Shown here: positions 1-8,780 of the stretch, in pieces
How the letters are laid out: every line of letters starts with the position of its first letter
Position numbering within the stretch: the first letter of the stretch is position 1
From: Polynucleobacter necessarius
GTDB lineage: Bacteria > Pseudomonadota > Gammaproteobacteria > Burkholderiales > Burkholderiaceae
Assembly (NCBI RefSeq): GCF_900096765.1
Contig: NZ_LT615228.1
Location: 1,184,669-1,248,668, forward strand
DNA: 64,000 nucleotides
Direction of reading: 5' to 3'
The notes under the pieces: generated by a model
Told to the model about the DNA's origin: nothing
Database searches by the model: none
What the model saw: only the letters and a program-made list of their open reading frames with translations
Translations under genes and position numbers: made by a program

Positions 1-1
1 G

Positions 2-856
2 CTTCTTGCGCCTGCCATGAATAAACAAATGTGGCAGCACCCAGCAACGCAGCGTAGCGCCCAGCGTTTAATAGAAGATGGTGTCACATTGTTAGGGCCC
101 GCTAGCGGTTTTCAAGCATGTGGTGAAGTCGGTATGGGCAGAATGCTTGAGCCAGCAGAAATTACCGAACAACTGATTGCGTTCTTTCAGAAGAAAACAT
201 TGCTAGGCAAGAAAGTTCTCATTACCGCAGGCCCCACTTTTGAAGCAATCGACCCTGTCCGTGGCATCACTAACCAAAGCTCTGGGAAGATGGGCTTTGC
301 AATCGCACACGCAGCAATTGAAGCTGGTGCACAGGTGCAACTCATCGCTGGGCCTTGTGATCTACCAACACCATTAGAGGCAACTGGCAAGATTGCTCGT
401 ACCAACGTCATTAGCGCCAAAGAAATGCATGCGGCGACCTTAGCCAATATCGATTGCGACCTATTCTTTGCTGTTGCCGCAGTAGCAGATTGGGGCATTG
501 CCAAGCCCGCTAAAGAAAAAATGAAGCGTCAAGGCATATCAGCTCCTAATATTGAATTTACCGCGAATCCAGACATTCTTTTAGACGTAGCAAAGACAGT
601 CAAAACTAAAGGCGGTAAACCTTACCCGTATTGTGTGGGCTTCGCGGCTGAATCGACTGATTTAGAAAAGTATGCTGATGAAAAGCGCAAGCGGAAAGGC
701 ATTCCAATGATAGTGGGCAATATTGGACCCGATACCTTTGGAAGCGACCTCAATCAATTGCTCGTGATTGACTCTATCGGCAGTAAAAAAATTGCTAAGG
801 CCGAAAAGCTCCAACTTGCACGTCAATTGATTCAATTGGTTGCCAAAAAAATCTAA
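2..856 (+). CDS. coaBC: CoaBC, phosphopantothenoylcysteine decarboxylase/synthetase (5' part outside window)
   Basis: Bifunctional coenzyme A biosynthesis enzyme: CoaB joins 4'-phosphopantothenate to cysteine using CTP, and CoaC decarboxylates the product. The reading frame is open to the window edge (LLAPAMNKQMW before the first internal ATG), so the N-terminal flavoprotein half is cut off. The visible 284 residues begin in the last part of CoaC (the PAMN segment), then cross into CoaB with the nucleotide-binding stretch ITAGPTFEAIDPVRG and the conserved NQSSGKMG. The C-terminal segment PMIVGNIGPDTFGSDLN matches the CoaB end. dut follows 42 bases later on the same strand, an arrangement common in proteobacteria. 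The frame is intact as far as visible. Confidence 0.95.
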   Translation, partial: LLAPAMNKQMWQHPATQRSAQRLIEDGVTLLGPASGFQACGEVGMGRMLEPAEITEQLIAFFQKKTLLGKKVLITAGPTFEAIDPVRGITNQSSGKMGFAIAHAAIEAGAQVQLIAGPCDLPTPLEATGKIARTNVISAKEMHAATLANIDCDLFFAVAAVADWGIAKPAKEKMKRQGISAPNIEFTANPDILLDVAKTVKTKGGKPYPYCVGFAAESTDLEKYADEKRKRKGIPMIVGNIGPDTFGSDLNQLLVIDSIGSKKIAKAEKLQLARQLIQLVAKKI

Positions 857-898
857 TACCGACTTTTTTCAATTTCATTTCTCGTTTTAGGAAATTTC

Positions 899-1348
899 AT
901 GCAAGCTTTACAAGTCAAGATTCTCGATGAGCGCATGCGCGATCAATTACCTAGCTATGGCACACCAGGAAGTGCAGGACTTGATTTACGCGCCTGCATT
1001 GATGAATCAATTGAGATCGCACCCGGCCAAACTGTACTGATTCCCACAGGCTTGGCAATCTATGTAGAGGACCCTGCTTATGCTGCCTTTATTTTGCCTC
1101 GCTCAGGACTTGGCCATAAACATGGCATTGTCTTAGGAAACCTCGTGGGCCTCATTGACTCTGATTACCAAGGTCAACTGATGGTGAGCACCTGGAATCG
1201 TGGCTCCACCCCCTTTAAGCTTGAACCGATGGAGCGCCTCGCCCAATTGGTCGTGATGCCTGTTCAGCAGGTAGAGCTCAAAGTGGTTGAGGAATTTAGT
1301 GAGAGCAGTCGTGGAGCAGGAGGCTTTGGTAGTACCGGTCGCAGCTAA
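899..1348 (+). CDS. dut: Deoxyuridine 5'-triphosphate nucleotidohydrolase (dUTPase)
   Basis: Hydrolyses dUTP to dUMP and pyrophosphate, keeping uracil out of DNA and supplying dUMP for thymidylate synthesis. It is 149 residues, the usual length of the homotrimeric enzyme. All five motifs are visible: SAGLDLRA (25-32), PRSGLG (67-72), [15 protein letters not shown] (80-94, with the catalytic Asp region), ERLAQLV (112-118) and the Gly-rich C-terminal arm [10 protein letters not shown] (138-147), which closes over the substrate. The ATG follows TTTTAGGAAATTTC, giving an AGGA ribosome-binding site. It is probably co-transcribed with coaBC and ends at a strong hairpin terminator. Confidence 0.97.
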   Translation: MQALQVKILDERMRDQLPSYGTPGSAGLDLRACIDESIEIAPGQTVLIPTGLAIYVEDPAYAAFILPRSGLGHKHGIVLGNLVGLIDSDYQGQLMVSTWNRGSTPFKLEPMERLAQLVVMPVQQVELKVVEEFSESSRGAGGFGSTGRS

Positions 1349-1367
1349 GCAATTCCATTTGATTAAC

Positions 1368-1393
1368 AAAAAGCCACCCAAAGGTGGCTTTTT
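1368..1393. terminator. Bidirectional rho-independent terminator between dut and the small basic gene
   Basis: An 11-bp perfect stem (1368-1378 with 1383-1393, core GCCACC/GGTGGC) has a 4-base loop. A-rich and T-rich flanks give a U-tract on both strands. It sits between the convergent dut and the small minus-strand gene. A nearly identical hairpin lies at 6117-6142. Confidence 0.85.
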
Positions 1394-1414
1394 GTTCTGA
1401 AGCTACTTACCTAA

Positions 1415-1648
1415 TCACTTGCGGATATGTGCTTTACGTGCAGCGTCTTGTGACATGCCAGCACCAGCACCTTCGCGAGACTCTTTCTCAGCAGTAATTT
1501 CTTTGCGACGCTCTTTGCATGAACCAGCAATCTCTTGCAATGCTTTACGAGCACGAGCAGCAGATGCCTTAATACCTTTGCCTTGAAACTTTTCATTCTC
1601 AGCTTTGTAAGTTTCAAAAGCTTCTAGTAATTTATCGTGATGAGACAT
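1415..1648 (-). CDS. Small basic protein of unknown function (77 aa, histone H1-like composition)
   Basis: I do not recognise a defined family with confidence. The protein is 77 residues, rich in Lys, Arg, Ala and Glu, with a predicted helical middle (KASAARARKALQEIAGSCKERRKEITAEK) and no hydrophobic segment, so it is cytoplasmic. The composition resembles short lysine-rich nucleoid-associated or histone H1-like proteins that betaproteobacteria carry, but no DNA-binding motif is decisive. The ATG has a good ribosome-binding site (AAGGA 5 bases upstream). It lies 31 bases downstream of clpA on the same strand and ends at a strong terminator, so it could be the last gene of a clpS-clpA transcript. 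Confidence 0.7.
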   Translation of the reverse strand: MSHHDKLLEAFETYKAENEKFQGKGIKASAARARKALQEIAGSCKERRKEITAEKESREGAGAGMSQDAARKAHIRK

Positions 1649-1679
1649 ATCTTCCTTTGGGTTTAAAAATAATGGTTCG

Positions 1680-3983
1680 TTAGATTTCTTCAGCAGGGGC
1701 TATATCGACCTTAGCTTTACCAGGTAGCTTTGGAGCATCAAAACTCAGCTGAACAGTACCGTCAGCATCGATATCCACATCGACATGACCGCCTTGCGCT
1801 AGCTTGCCAAATAATAGTTCATCGGCCAAAGCTTTACGGACTGTATCTTGGATGATGCGCTGCATAGGACGAGCCCCCATGAGCGGATCAAAGCCATGCT
1901 TAGCCAGATGCGCACGTAATGCAGGACTGAAAGTGGCATCCACCTTCTTCTCATGCAATTGTTCTTCTAACTGCATTAAGAATTTATCGACCACACGCAT
2001 GATGATCGTTTCATCAAGCGCCTTGAAGGAGACGATGGCATCCAAGCGATTACGGAACTCAGGCGTGAAGAACTTCTTAATATCCGCTATCTCATCGCCA
2101 GACTCACGAGCATTGGTAAAGCCGATGGTAGATTTCTGCATCGCTTCAGCACCAGCATTGGTTGTCATGATGATGATCACATTACGGAAGTCAGTCTTGC
2201 GACCGTTGTTATCCGTCAGCGTGCCATGATCCATCACCTGCAAGAGGATGTTAAAAATGTCAGGATGCGCTTTTTCAATTTCATCGAGTAGAAGAACGCA
2301 ATGAGGTTTTTTGTTCACAGCCTCAGTAAGTAAACCACCCTGATCAAAACCAACATACCCAGGAGGCGCACCAATCAAGCGACTGACCGCATGACGCTCC
2401 ATGTACTCTGACATGTCAAAGCGCAAAAGCTCAATCCCCAGAATGTAAGCCAGTTGTTTAGCAACCTCAGTCTTACCAACACCTGTTGGGCCAGAGAACA
2501 AAAAAGAACCTATTGGGCGATCAATTTTTCCAAGCCCAGCACGCGTCATCTTGATGGCGCTAGCCAAAGCTTCAATTGCAGGGTCCTGACCGAACACCAC
2601 GCTCTTGATATCACGATCAAGGGTTTGTAACTTGCTACGATCATCCACCGTCACAGACTGCGGTGGTATGCGCGCAATTTTTGCAACAATTTCTTCAATT
2701 TCTGGACGGCCAATAGTCTTCTTCTGCTTGGACTTTGGCAAGATACGTTGCGCAGCACCAGCCTCGTCAATCACGTCAATTGCCTTATCCGGCAGATGAC
2801 GATAATTGATATAGCGCGCAGAGAGTTCAGCAGCAGCAACCAGGGCACCAGCTGCGTACTTCACACTATGGTGCTCTTCAAAGCGTGACTTAAGGCCACG
2901 CAGAATTTGCACTGTTTGATCTACGGTTGGCTCAACTACATCTACTTTTTGGAAGCGACGTGAGAGAGCGGCATCCTTTTCAAAAATGCCACGATACTCC
3001 GTAAAAGTTGTTGCACCAATGCACTTTAGCTGACCATTCGATAAAGCAGGCTTCAAAAGATTGCTAGCATCTAATGTACCTCCAGAGGTAGCGCCTGCAC
3101 CAATCAAGGTGTGGATTTCATCAATAAACAAAATACCGTGCGCATGATCTTTTAATGACTTGAGAACACTCTTGAGACGTTGCTCAAAGTCACCACGGTA
3201 TTTAGTCCCAGCTAACAATGCCCCCATATCCAAAGAGTAAACGGTAGCATTGGCCAAAATATCCGGCACATCGCCCTTCACGATTCTCCAGGCAAGGCCT
3301 TCAGCTATCGCTGTCTTACCAACACCTGCCTCACCTACTAGCAATGGATTATTTTTGCGACGGCGGCACAGCACTTGAATCACGCGCTCTACTTCGCTCT
3401 CACGACCAATTAAGGGGTCAATCTTGCCCTGGCGCGCCATGGCATTAAGGTTCTGAGTGTACTGATCAAGAGGGCTTTCCTTGCCTGAGCCAGCAAACTC
3501 TTCAGTCTCTTGAGTAGATTCAACTGGTTTGACATGTTCAGCTTGATCTTTACGAACGCCATGGCTAATGAAATTCACTACATCTAAACGAGTAACTCCC
3601 TGCTGTTGCAAGAAATACACTGCATGCGAGTCTTTTTCGCCAAAAATCGCAACCAATACATTGGCCCCAGTAACTTCTTTTTTACCGTTGGAGGTCGACT
3701 GCACATGCATGATGGCACGCTGAATAACACGCTGAAATCCCAATGTTGGCTGAGTATCCACCTCATCATTACCCGGCACAACGGGGGTATTGTCGTTGAT
3801 GAAGTTTTTTAATTGCGCGCGAAGCTCGGCAATATTGACTGCGCAAGCTTTTAACACCTCAACCGCAGTAGCGTTATCCAACAAAGCTGCAAGCAAATGC
3901 TCAACCGTGATGAACTCGTGTCGTGATGCCCGAGCGTCAACAAACGCCATGTGCAAACTTACTTCTAGTTCTTGGGCAATCAT
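1680..3983 (-). CDS. clpA: ClpA, ATP-binding unfoldase subunit of the ClpAP protease
   Basis: Hexameric AAA+ unfoldase that feeds substrates into the ClpP peptidase. From the chosen start it has 767 residues. The N-terminal Clp repeat domain covers roughly 1-140. The first AAA+ module has Walker A GEAGVGKT at 217-224. The second has Walker A GPTGVGKT at 498-505 and Walker [11 protein letters not shown] near 565. The IGF loop that docks onto ClpP is at 620-622, which separates it from ClpB. An upstream in-frame ATG at 4001 exists, but the ATG at 3983 overlaps the clpS stop as ATGA and follows GGAGGA at ideal spacing, so I chose it. Translational coupling to clpS is likely. Confidence 0.96.
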   Translation of the reverse strand: MIAQELEVSLHMAFVDARASRHEFITVEHLLAALLDNATAVEVLKACAVNIAELRAQLKNFINDNTPVVPGNDEVDTQPTLGFQRVIQRAIMHVQSTSNGKKEVTGANVLVAIFGEKDSHAVYFLQQQGVTRLDVVNFISHGVRKDQAEHVKPVESTQETEEFAGSGKESPLDQYTQNLNAMARQGKIDPLIGRESEVERVIQVLCRRRKNNPLLVGEAGVGKTAIAEGLAWRIVKGDVPDILANATVYSLDMGALLAGTKYRGDFEQRLKSVLKSLKDHAHGILFIDEIHTLIGAGATSGGTLDASNLLKPALSNGQLKCIGATTFTEYRGIFEKDAALSRRFQKVDVVEPTVDQTVQILRGLKSRFEEHHSVKYAAGALVAAAELSARYINYRHLPDKAIDVIDEAGAAQRILPKSKQKKTIGRPEIEEIVAKIARIPPQSVTVDDRSKLQTLDRDIKSVVFGQDPAIEALASAIKMTRAGLGKIDRPIGSFLFSGPTGVGKTEVAKQLAYILGIELLRFDMSEYMERHAVSRLIGAPPGYVGFDQGGLLTEAVNKKPHCVLLLDEIEKAHPDIFNILLQVMDHGTLTDNNGRKTDFRNVIIIMTTNAGAEAMQKSTIGFTNARESGDEIADIKKFFTPEFRNRLDAIVSFKALDETIIMRVVDKFLMQLEEQLHEKKVDATFSPALRAHLAKHGFDPLMGARPMQRIIQDTVRKALADELLFGKLAQGGHVDVDIDADGTVQLSFDAPKLPGKAKVDIAPAEEI

Positions 3984-4327
3984 GCTTCCTCCATAGTGCA
4001 CTGTAGTGGGTGGCCCGCTTCACGGGATAATTCAATAACTTGATGCACTTTAGTAGCAGCAACATCTCGGGTAAATATTCCGCAAACGCCTTTACCAACC
4101 AAATGCACTTGCAACATGATGCGTGTTGCAGTTTCGTGGTCCTTATTAAAATACTCCTGAATAACCATCACCACAAATTCCATTGGGGTGTAGTCATCAT
4201 TTAATAGCAAAACTTTATACATCGAGGGCGCCTTAACTTGCTCTACTTGTTTTTCAAGCAAAAGGGTGTCCTCAGCATAGGGATTTGCAGGATTACCAGC
4301 TGTAGGGTTTTTAGGTGTGCGACTCAT
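3980..4327 (-). CDS. clpS: ClpS, adaptor of the ClpAP protease (N-end rule)
   Basis: Adaptor that delivers proteins with N-degron residues to ClpA. From the ATG at 4327 it has 115 residues; an in-frame ATG at 4345 would add six residues (MFRMFL) that do not look like the family. An unstructured N-terminal extension (about 1-35) is followed by the conserved core NDDYTPMEF (43-51), which forms the N-degron pocket, and the segment [21 protein letters not shown]. Its stop codon overlaps the clpA start by one base, the standard clpS-clpA arrangement. No obvious promoter was identified upstream; the gap is shared with the divergent cold-shock gene. Confidence 0.95.
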   Translation of the reverse strand: MSRTPKNPTAGNPANPYAEDTLLLEKQVEQVKAPSMYKVLLLNDDYTPMEFVVMVIQEYFNKDHETATRIMLQVHLVGKGVCGIFTRDVAATKVHQVIELSREAGHPLQCTMEEA

Positions 4328-4473
4328 GAGAAACATTCTAAACACAGATATCTAAACTTGATTTAACGAGGGCCAGGTTATCAAAAACCCTAAAAAACCC
4401 CCGTTTAACTCATATTAGGGCATTTTTCGATAAAAAAAGGGGTAATTAGTGATGGGTTAGTGCATATAACTCC

Positions 4474-4502
4474 TTGACACCCCTACAAAAAGGGCAAACA
4501 AT
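4474..4502 (+). promoter_or_regulatory. Probable sigma-70 promoter of the cold-shock gene
   Basis: A perfect TTGACA (4474-4479) is followed after 17 bases by AACAAT (4497-4502), which matches four of six positions of the -10 consensus. It would give a leader of about 100 bases before the cold-shock ATG at 4612. A long leader is typical of temperature-controlled csp transcripts. The -10 box is weak, so confidence is moderate. Confidence 0.5.
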
Positions 4503-4611
4503 CGGGGGTAGGCCTCAAAAGAGGTTCTATTTAGGCGTGTTGTGGATTGAGACTGATTAAAAAGTATTTACCCTCATCACGGTTGTTTTAAGTTTATGTA
4601 ATGGAGTTCGC

Positions 4612-4815
4612 ATGGCGACCGGAATTGTTAAGTGGTTCAATGATGCAAAAGGTTTTGGCTTTATCAAACCTGATGATGGTGAAGAAGAGTTGTTCGCGCA
4701 TTTCAGCGCGATCACAATGCCTGGGTTCAAAACCCTCAAGGAAAACCAAAAGGTAACGTTTGATATTACCCAAGGTCCTAAAGGCAAACAGGCTACCAAT
4801 ATCCAAGCGGCTTAA
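4612..4815 (+). CDS. cspA: Cold-shock domain protein (CspA family)
   Basis: Single-domain RNA and single-stranded-DNA binding protein that melts mRNA structure at low temperature or acts as a constitutive RNA chaperone. The 67-residue length is exactly that of bacterial Csp proteins. The sequence starts [18 protein letters not shown], containing RNP1 (KGFGFI), with an RNP2-like LFAHFSAI at residues 27-34. The RNP2 position usually written V/I before HFS is Ala here. A GGAG ribosome-binding site precedes the ATG. The gap of about 285 bases to clpS carries the leader and both divergent promoters. A hairpin terminator follows. Whether it is cold-induced or constitutive cannot be told from sequence. 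Confidence 0.95.
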   Translation: MATGIVKWFNDAKGFGFIKPDDGEEELFAHFSAITMPGFKTLKENQKVTFDITQGPKGKQATNIQAA

Positions 4816-4834
4816 TAGTCCTTAGATCATTATG

Positions 4835-4865
4835 AAAAACTCAGGACCTGTTCCTGGGTTTTTTT
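4835..4865 (+). terminator. Rho-independent terminator of the cold-shock gene
   Basis: The stem CTCAGGA (4840-4846) pairs with TCCTGGG (4852-4858) with one G-U pair and a 5-base loop. It is followed by a run of seven T. Confidence 0.85.
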
Positions 4866-4898
4866 CGCCCAGAAATTGATTCACTTAGAATCCCTTAC

Positions 4899-5348
4899 AT
4901 GAAAATCCTTTTTAATCTTATCTGCAAGCTGATTGCTCTCAAGCTCCTCATTTGTGCAAGCTTTGCCTGGGCGCAAGTCAATACTGATCTACCAACAATT
5001 GATCTAAAAGCAGGGATTTATCGTATACGAGCCGAACTAGCCGATACACCGAAGACCAGAGAAATTGGCCTCATGAATCGCACCAGCATGCCAACGAATT
5101 CTGGAATGCTATTTGTTTTTGAACAAAAGGCTGGTCATTGCTTTTGGATGAACAATACCAAAATTCCCTTATCAATTGCATTCATTGCCGATGATGGCAA
5201 GATTGTGAATATTGAAGAGATGCAGGCTGAAACTACTAACAATCATTGCCCGAGAGCTGCAGTACGTTATGCCCTAGAAATGAATAAAAACTGGTTTGCA
5301 GATCGAACGCTAGTTCCTGGAGCCTTAATTCAAGGTTTACCCAAATAA
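4899..5348 (+). CDS. DUF192 family exported protein
   Basis: Secreted or periplasmic protein of the DUF192 family, biochemical function unknown. The first 26 residues form a classical signal peptide with a hydrophobic core (LICKLIALKLLICASFAWA) and a cleavage site near AWA-Q. The mature part carries the DUF192 hallmarks: ETREIGLMNR-type LMNRTSMP, GMLFVFE, a CFWMNNTKIPLSIAFI segment, and the C-terminal ALEMNKNWF. Total length of 149 residues fits the family. It stands alone between the cold-shock terminator and a convergent gene that ends 6 bases after its stop. No ribosome-binding site is striking. Confidence 0.88.
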   Translation: MKILFNLICKLIALKLLICASFAWAQVNTDLPTIDLKAGIYRIRAELADTPKTREIGLMNRTSMPTNSGMLFVFEQKAGHCFWMNNTKIPLSIAFIADDGKIVNIEEMQAETTNNHCPRAAVRYALEMNKNWFADRTLVPGALIQGLPK

Positions 5349-5354
5349 CTTGGA

Positions 5355-6086
5355 TTAGTTATTTCTGATCCAATTTTTTATTTTATTCACTACCTCTTGC
5401 TCTATACCCCGGTATCCGTGATGACCTGCGGCTTGGCAAGGATCCCCTTCATCAATACCGCCCTCCATTAAAAAAAATTGCGTTCCGTAGCGCTCGCTAT
5501 TTTCAATGGCTGATGAGGGTCTTGTTACGTGACAACCATCATTTTTATGGGACACAATCAGATTGCGACTTTTTCTATTTCTGGTATCAAGCCCCCCAAT
5601 TGCACTAACTGAAGAGGTATGAATGAATCCATCCGCCTCGCCATCCATATTTTCTGCCATGTAAATGGTTTCGGTTGTGCTTAAACTTGTTCCCGCTATA
5701 AATATTTTCGCCGCCGGAAATTTAGCCCTAATATCCGCCACCACTCCACGCATTCGATCCAGACTTCTGCCCCGATCAATCACGATTACTGCTAAATCAT
5801 CATCAGCGAATAATTTACGACTTCTAATTAAAAAATTGCCCTTGCCACCATAGAAGGGTGAGCCATCCTCATTTTTCTTAAGTCCTATGGTGCCATGTCC
5901 ACCAGGCATCACGATTAACACATATTTCGGCGGTAATTTATTAGAAGGCACAAAAACATATGGAATTTCATCGCCATCAGGATATCGAGCGCTGTCTACA
6001 TATAGGTCGACCTTATCTGACTGCGCAATAGAGCAAGTATTTACACCAAATGCAATCACTAACACAATTATTTTGTCGATATTCAT
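5355..6086 (-). CDS. Exported alpha/beta-hydrolase-like protein, uncharacterised
   Basis: 243 residues with an N-terminal signal peptide (hydrophobic 6-20, likely cleaved near SIAQ). The body looks like an alpha/beta hydrolase: a LIVMPGGHG oxyanion-hole-like turn (57-65), strand LAVIVIDRGR, nucleophile elbow AGTSLSTTE with candidate Ser134, candidate Asp183 in SHKNDGCH, and candidate His222/223 in AGHHGYRGIE. The triad assignment is my inference from order and spacing. Two cysteines (185, 217) could form a disulfide in the periplasm. It is a single gene, convergent with the DUF192 gene, and is not part of the conserved housekeeping order around it, so it may be accessory. Substrate unknown. 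Confidence 0.7.
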   Translation of the reverse strand: MNIDKIIVLVIAFGVNTCSIAQSDKVDLYVDSARYPDGDEIPYVFVPSNKLPPKYVLIVMPGGHGTIGLKKNEDGSPFYGGKGNFLIRSRKLFADDDLAVIVIDRGRSLDRMRGVVADIRAKFPAAKIFIAGTSLSTTETIYMAENMDGEADGFIHTSSVSAIGGLDTRNRKSRNLIVSHKNDGCHVTRPSSAIENSERYGTQFFLMEGGIDEGDPCQAAGHHGYRGIEQEVVNKIKNWIRNN

Positions 6087-6116
6087 GGCCTTAGGTTAGT
6101 CTAATTTATAAGCAAA

Positions 6117-6142
6117 ATAAAGCCACCCGAAGGTGGCTTTAT
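6117..6142 (-). terminator. Terminator downstream of argG-ppnP
   Basis: An 11-bp perfect stem (6117-6127 with 6132-6142) has core GCCACC/GGTGGC and a 4-base loop. On the minus strand it is followed by a T-rich stretch. It sits 20 bases after the ppnP remnant stop and almost copies the hairpin at 1368-1393. Confidence 0.8.
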
Positions 6143-6161
6143 AAATATGCTGCAGAAATTT

Positions 6162-6465
6162 TTATTCGAAATGACAAACATAGTGCACTGGTTGCTCAGC
6201 ACGAATTATGAAATAACCACCCTTTTCAACCTCCCAGCTTTGACCTGCTTTAAATTCTTGCTCAGGAGCGCCATTGATGCTAACAAACGCAGTGCTCAAC
6301 CACTTCCATGACTTCTTTGGTACTTAGGTCAAAACGCAAAGTGCTTGGCAATACAACGCCGACAGACTTACGCACGCCATTAGGTAAAGTCACAGTGTGT
6401 GACACAAATTTGCCATCAAAAAATACATTGGCTTTTTTACCGACTGAAACTTGATCAAATTGCAT
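6162..6465 (-). pseudogene. ppnP: Frameshifted ppnP (pyrimidine/purine nucleoside phosphorylase, DUF1255)
   Basis: The family is a small cupin that phosphorolyses nucleosides. From the ATG at 6465 the frame reads [20 protein letters not shown] and on through [15 protein letters not shown], then shifts into HCVC and a stop. The other frame continues the family sequence as [26 protein letters not shown] and AEQPVHYVCHFE, ending at a TAA at 6164-6162. The whole remnant is 304 bases, one more than a multiple of three, so the lesion near 6292-6298 is equivalent to a 2-base loss or 1-base gain. A GAGGGCACT to GAGCACT change would explain it. It lies 34 bases after argG. A sequencing error is possible. 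Confidence 0.8.
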
Positions 6466-6499
6466 CTGGTCTTTTCCTATTCTTTGGTTCTTACGTCAA

Positions 6500-7732
6500 T
6501 TACTTATTTGCGCGCTTGCGCTTAGCGGTTTCAGCAATCCGCATACGCAATGCATTGAGCTTAATAAAGCCGCCTGCGTCCGCTTGATTGTATGCGCCAC
6601 CATCATCATCAAAGGTTGCAATATTTTGATCAAACAAAGTGTTAGCTGAATCGCGAGAGATTACAGATACAGAACCCTTGTAGAGCTTGAGGCGAACTAT
6701 GCCATTGACCATCTGCTGCGTGTGATCAATAAGAGTTTGCAGAGCGATACGCTCTGGTGCCCACCATAGACCGTTATAGATCAAACTAGCATAGCGCGGC
6801 ATTAAATCGTCTTTTAAATGCGCTACCTCCCGATCAAGCGTAATGCTCTCAATACCGCGATGCGCTTTGAGCAAAATAGTGCCACCAGGCGTTTCATAGC
6901 AACCACGACTCTTCATGCCAACGAAGCGGTTTTCTACTAGGTCGAGACGGCCAATACCATGCATGCCACCAATGCGATTGAGTTCAGCTAACAACTCATG
7001 TGGCTTATAAGCCTTGCCATTAATTGCCACTGGATCACCCGCTTTAAATTCAATTTCAATGACTTCGGGAGCATCTGGAGCCTTTTCAGGAGAAACTGTC
7101 CAGCGCCACATTGACTCCTCGGCCTCTGCGTTTGGATTCTCAAGGTGACGACCTTCGTAGCTGATGTGTAACAAGTTGGCGTCCATAGAGTAAGGCGAGC
7201 CACCCTGCTTATGTTTCATCTCAACAGGTATGCCATGCTTCTCAGCGTAGGCCATCAATTTCTCACGAGAGAGCAAGTCCCACTCACGCCATGGGGCAAT
7301 CACCTTAATACCAGGCTCCAGAGCGTAATATCCCAACTCAAAACGAACCTGATCATTACCTTTACCAGTAGCTCCATGAGATACAGCATCTGCACCAGTC
7401 AAACGAGCAATCTCAATTTGGCGTTTTGCGATCAATGGACGTGCAATAGAGGTTCCCAATAAATACTCGCCCTCATAGATAGTGTTGGCACGGAACATTG
7501 GGAATACAAAATCACGCACAAACTCTTCACGCAAGTCATCAATAAAAATATTCTCTGGTTTGATACCGAACTGCAGGGCCTTAGCACGCGCTGGCTCAAG
7601 CTCTTCACCTTGGCCAAGGTCAGCAGTGAAGGTCACGATTTCACAACCATAAGTATCTTGAAGCCACTTCAAGATCACGCTAGTGTCAAGTCCACCTGAA
7701 TAGGCTAGCACGGCTTTTTTAATGTCAGACAT
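6500..7732 (-). CDS. argG: Argininosuccinate synthase
   Basis: Condenses citrulline and aspartate with ATP to argininosuccinate, the penultimate step of arginine synthesis. The 410 residues match the usual 400-450. The ATP pyrophosphatase P-loop AYSGGLDTS is at 10-18. Further conserved blocks are [15 protein letters not shown] and the [25 protein letters not shown] region. It follows argF by 67 bases on the same strand, so citrulline made by ArgF passes directly to the next enzyme of the same cluster. argH is not in the window. The ATG is preceded by an A-rich AGAAAAT, giving a modest ribosome-binding site. Confidence 0.97.
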   Translation of the reverse strand: MSDIKKAVLAYSGGLDTSVILKWLQDTYGCEIVTFTADLGQGEELEPARAKALQFGIKPENIFIDDLREEFVRDFVFPMFRANTIYEGEYLLGTSIARPLIAKRQIEIARLTGADAVSHGATGKGNDQVRFELGYYALEPGIKVIAPWREWDLLSREKLMAYAEKHGIPVEMKHKQGGSPYSMDANLLHISYEGRHLENPNAEAEESMWRWTVSPEKAPDAPEVIEIEFKAGDPVAINGKAYKPHELLAELNRIGGMHGIGRLDLVENRFVGMKSRGCYETPGGTILLKAHRGIESITLDREVAHLKDDLMPRYASLIYNGLWWAPERIALQTLIDHTQQMVNGIVRLKLYKGSVSVISRDSANTLFDQNIATFDDDGGAYNQADAGGFIKLNALRMRIAETAKRKRANK

Positions 7733-7799
7733 ATTTTCTTATTCGATCAAAAAAATTTAATTAAAAATTACTCAATACTGCTTTACTAATATTTATCGG

Positions 7800-8780
7800 T
7801 TAGTCCAATCGACCACAGAGTAAATACTCCATAAGGGCTTTTTGAACATGAAGGCGATTCTCAGCTTCCTCCCAAACAATGCTTTGAGGACCATCGATCA
7901 CTCCGGCTGAAACTTCTTCACCACGGTGTGCCGGTAAGCAATGCATAAATAAAGCATTTGGTTTAGCTACAGCCATCAACTCCTCATCAACCATCCAATC
8001 TTTGAAGGCGTTCATCCGGGAATTATTTTCCGCTTCATAGCCCATACTGGTCCAAACATCGGTAGTCACCAGATCAGCATCTTGACATGCCTCTTTTGGA
8101 TCAGCACAAACAGTTAAATATCTTGCCGTATTGTTGGTTAAGCGCGCCGGATCTAATTGATAACCTTCGGGCGCCGAGAAGCGCAACTGAAAATCCAAAG
8201 ATTCGGCAGCCTGTATCCAGGTATACGCCATATTATTGGCATCGCCGACCCAGGCTACGGTTTTCCCTTGAATGGGTCCACGCGCCTCAACAAATGTAAA
8301 GATGTCTGCCAAGACCTGACAAGGATGGTATTCGTTCGTCAAGCCATTAATAACTGGCACGCGAGAATTGGCAGCAAAGCGCTCAATGATCTCCTGACCA
8401 AAAGTACGAATCATGATGATGTCAGTCATCCGCGAAATGACCTGCGCAGCATCCTCTACCGGCTCACCACGGCCCAACTGAGTATCACGAGTATTGAGAT
8501 AGACGGCGTGGCCGCCAAGCTGGTGGATGCCCGCCTCGAATGAGAGACGTGTCCGGGTGGAGTGCTTTTCGAAAATCATCGCCAGCGTCCGATCATGCAA
8601 AGGATGCCATGTCTCATAACTCTTAAATTTGGCTTTGAGCCATGCCGATCTTTTCAGCAAGTAATCATACTCCTCACGAGTGAGGTCGGAAAACTGCAGG
8701 TAGTGCTTTACCTGACCAGGCACTTGCGGCTTTGCCAAGGATGTCATAGCTGAGCTTTCTACTAAAGTTTTGGCTTGCAT
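7800..8780 (-). CDS. argF: Ornithine carbamoyltransferase
   Basis: Transfers the carbamoyl group of carbamoyl phosphate to ornithine, giving citrulline. The carbamoyl-phosphate motif STRT, the EYHPCQVLADIFT ornithine/carbamoyl segment and the FMHCLPAHRGEEV loop that closes over ornithine are all present. The open frame begins at an ATG at 8819, but its first 13 residues look non-native. I prefer ATG 8780 (MQAKTLVESS); ATG 8747 (MTSLAKPQVPG) is also credible and leaves the conserved core intact. From 8780 the protein has 326 residues. It is the first gene of an argF-argG pair and diverges from the DUF3579 gene. Confidence 0.95.
   Translation of the reverse strand: MQAKTLVESSAMTSLAKPQVPGQVKHYLQFSDLTREEYDYLLKRSAWLKAKFKSYETWHPLHDRTLAMIFEKHSTRTRLSFEAGIHQLGGHAVYLNTRDTQLGRGEPVEDAAQVISRMTDIIMIRTFGQEIIERFAANSRVPVINGLTNEYHPCQVLADIFTFVEARGPIQGKTVAWVGDANNMAYTWIQAAESLDFQLRFSAPEGYQLDPARLTNNTARYLTVCADPKEACQDADLVTTDVWTSMGYEAENNSRMNAFKDWMVDEELMAVAKPNALFMHCLPAHRGEEVSAGVIDGPQSIVWEEAENRLHVQKALMEYLLCGRLD

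Noticed and set aside
6285..6305. Programmed ribosomal frameshifting in ppnP
   Set aside because: No slippery sequence, internal Shine-Dalgarno or strong downstream structure is visible at the frame junction, and the family does not use recoding. A mutation is simpler.
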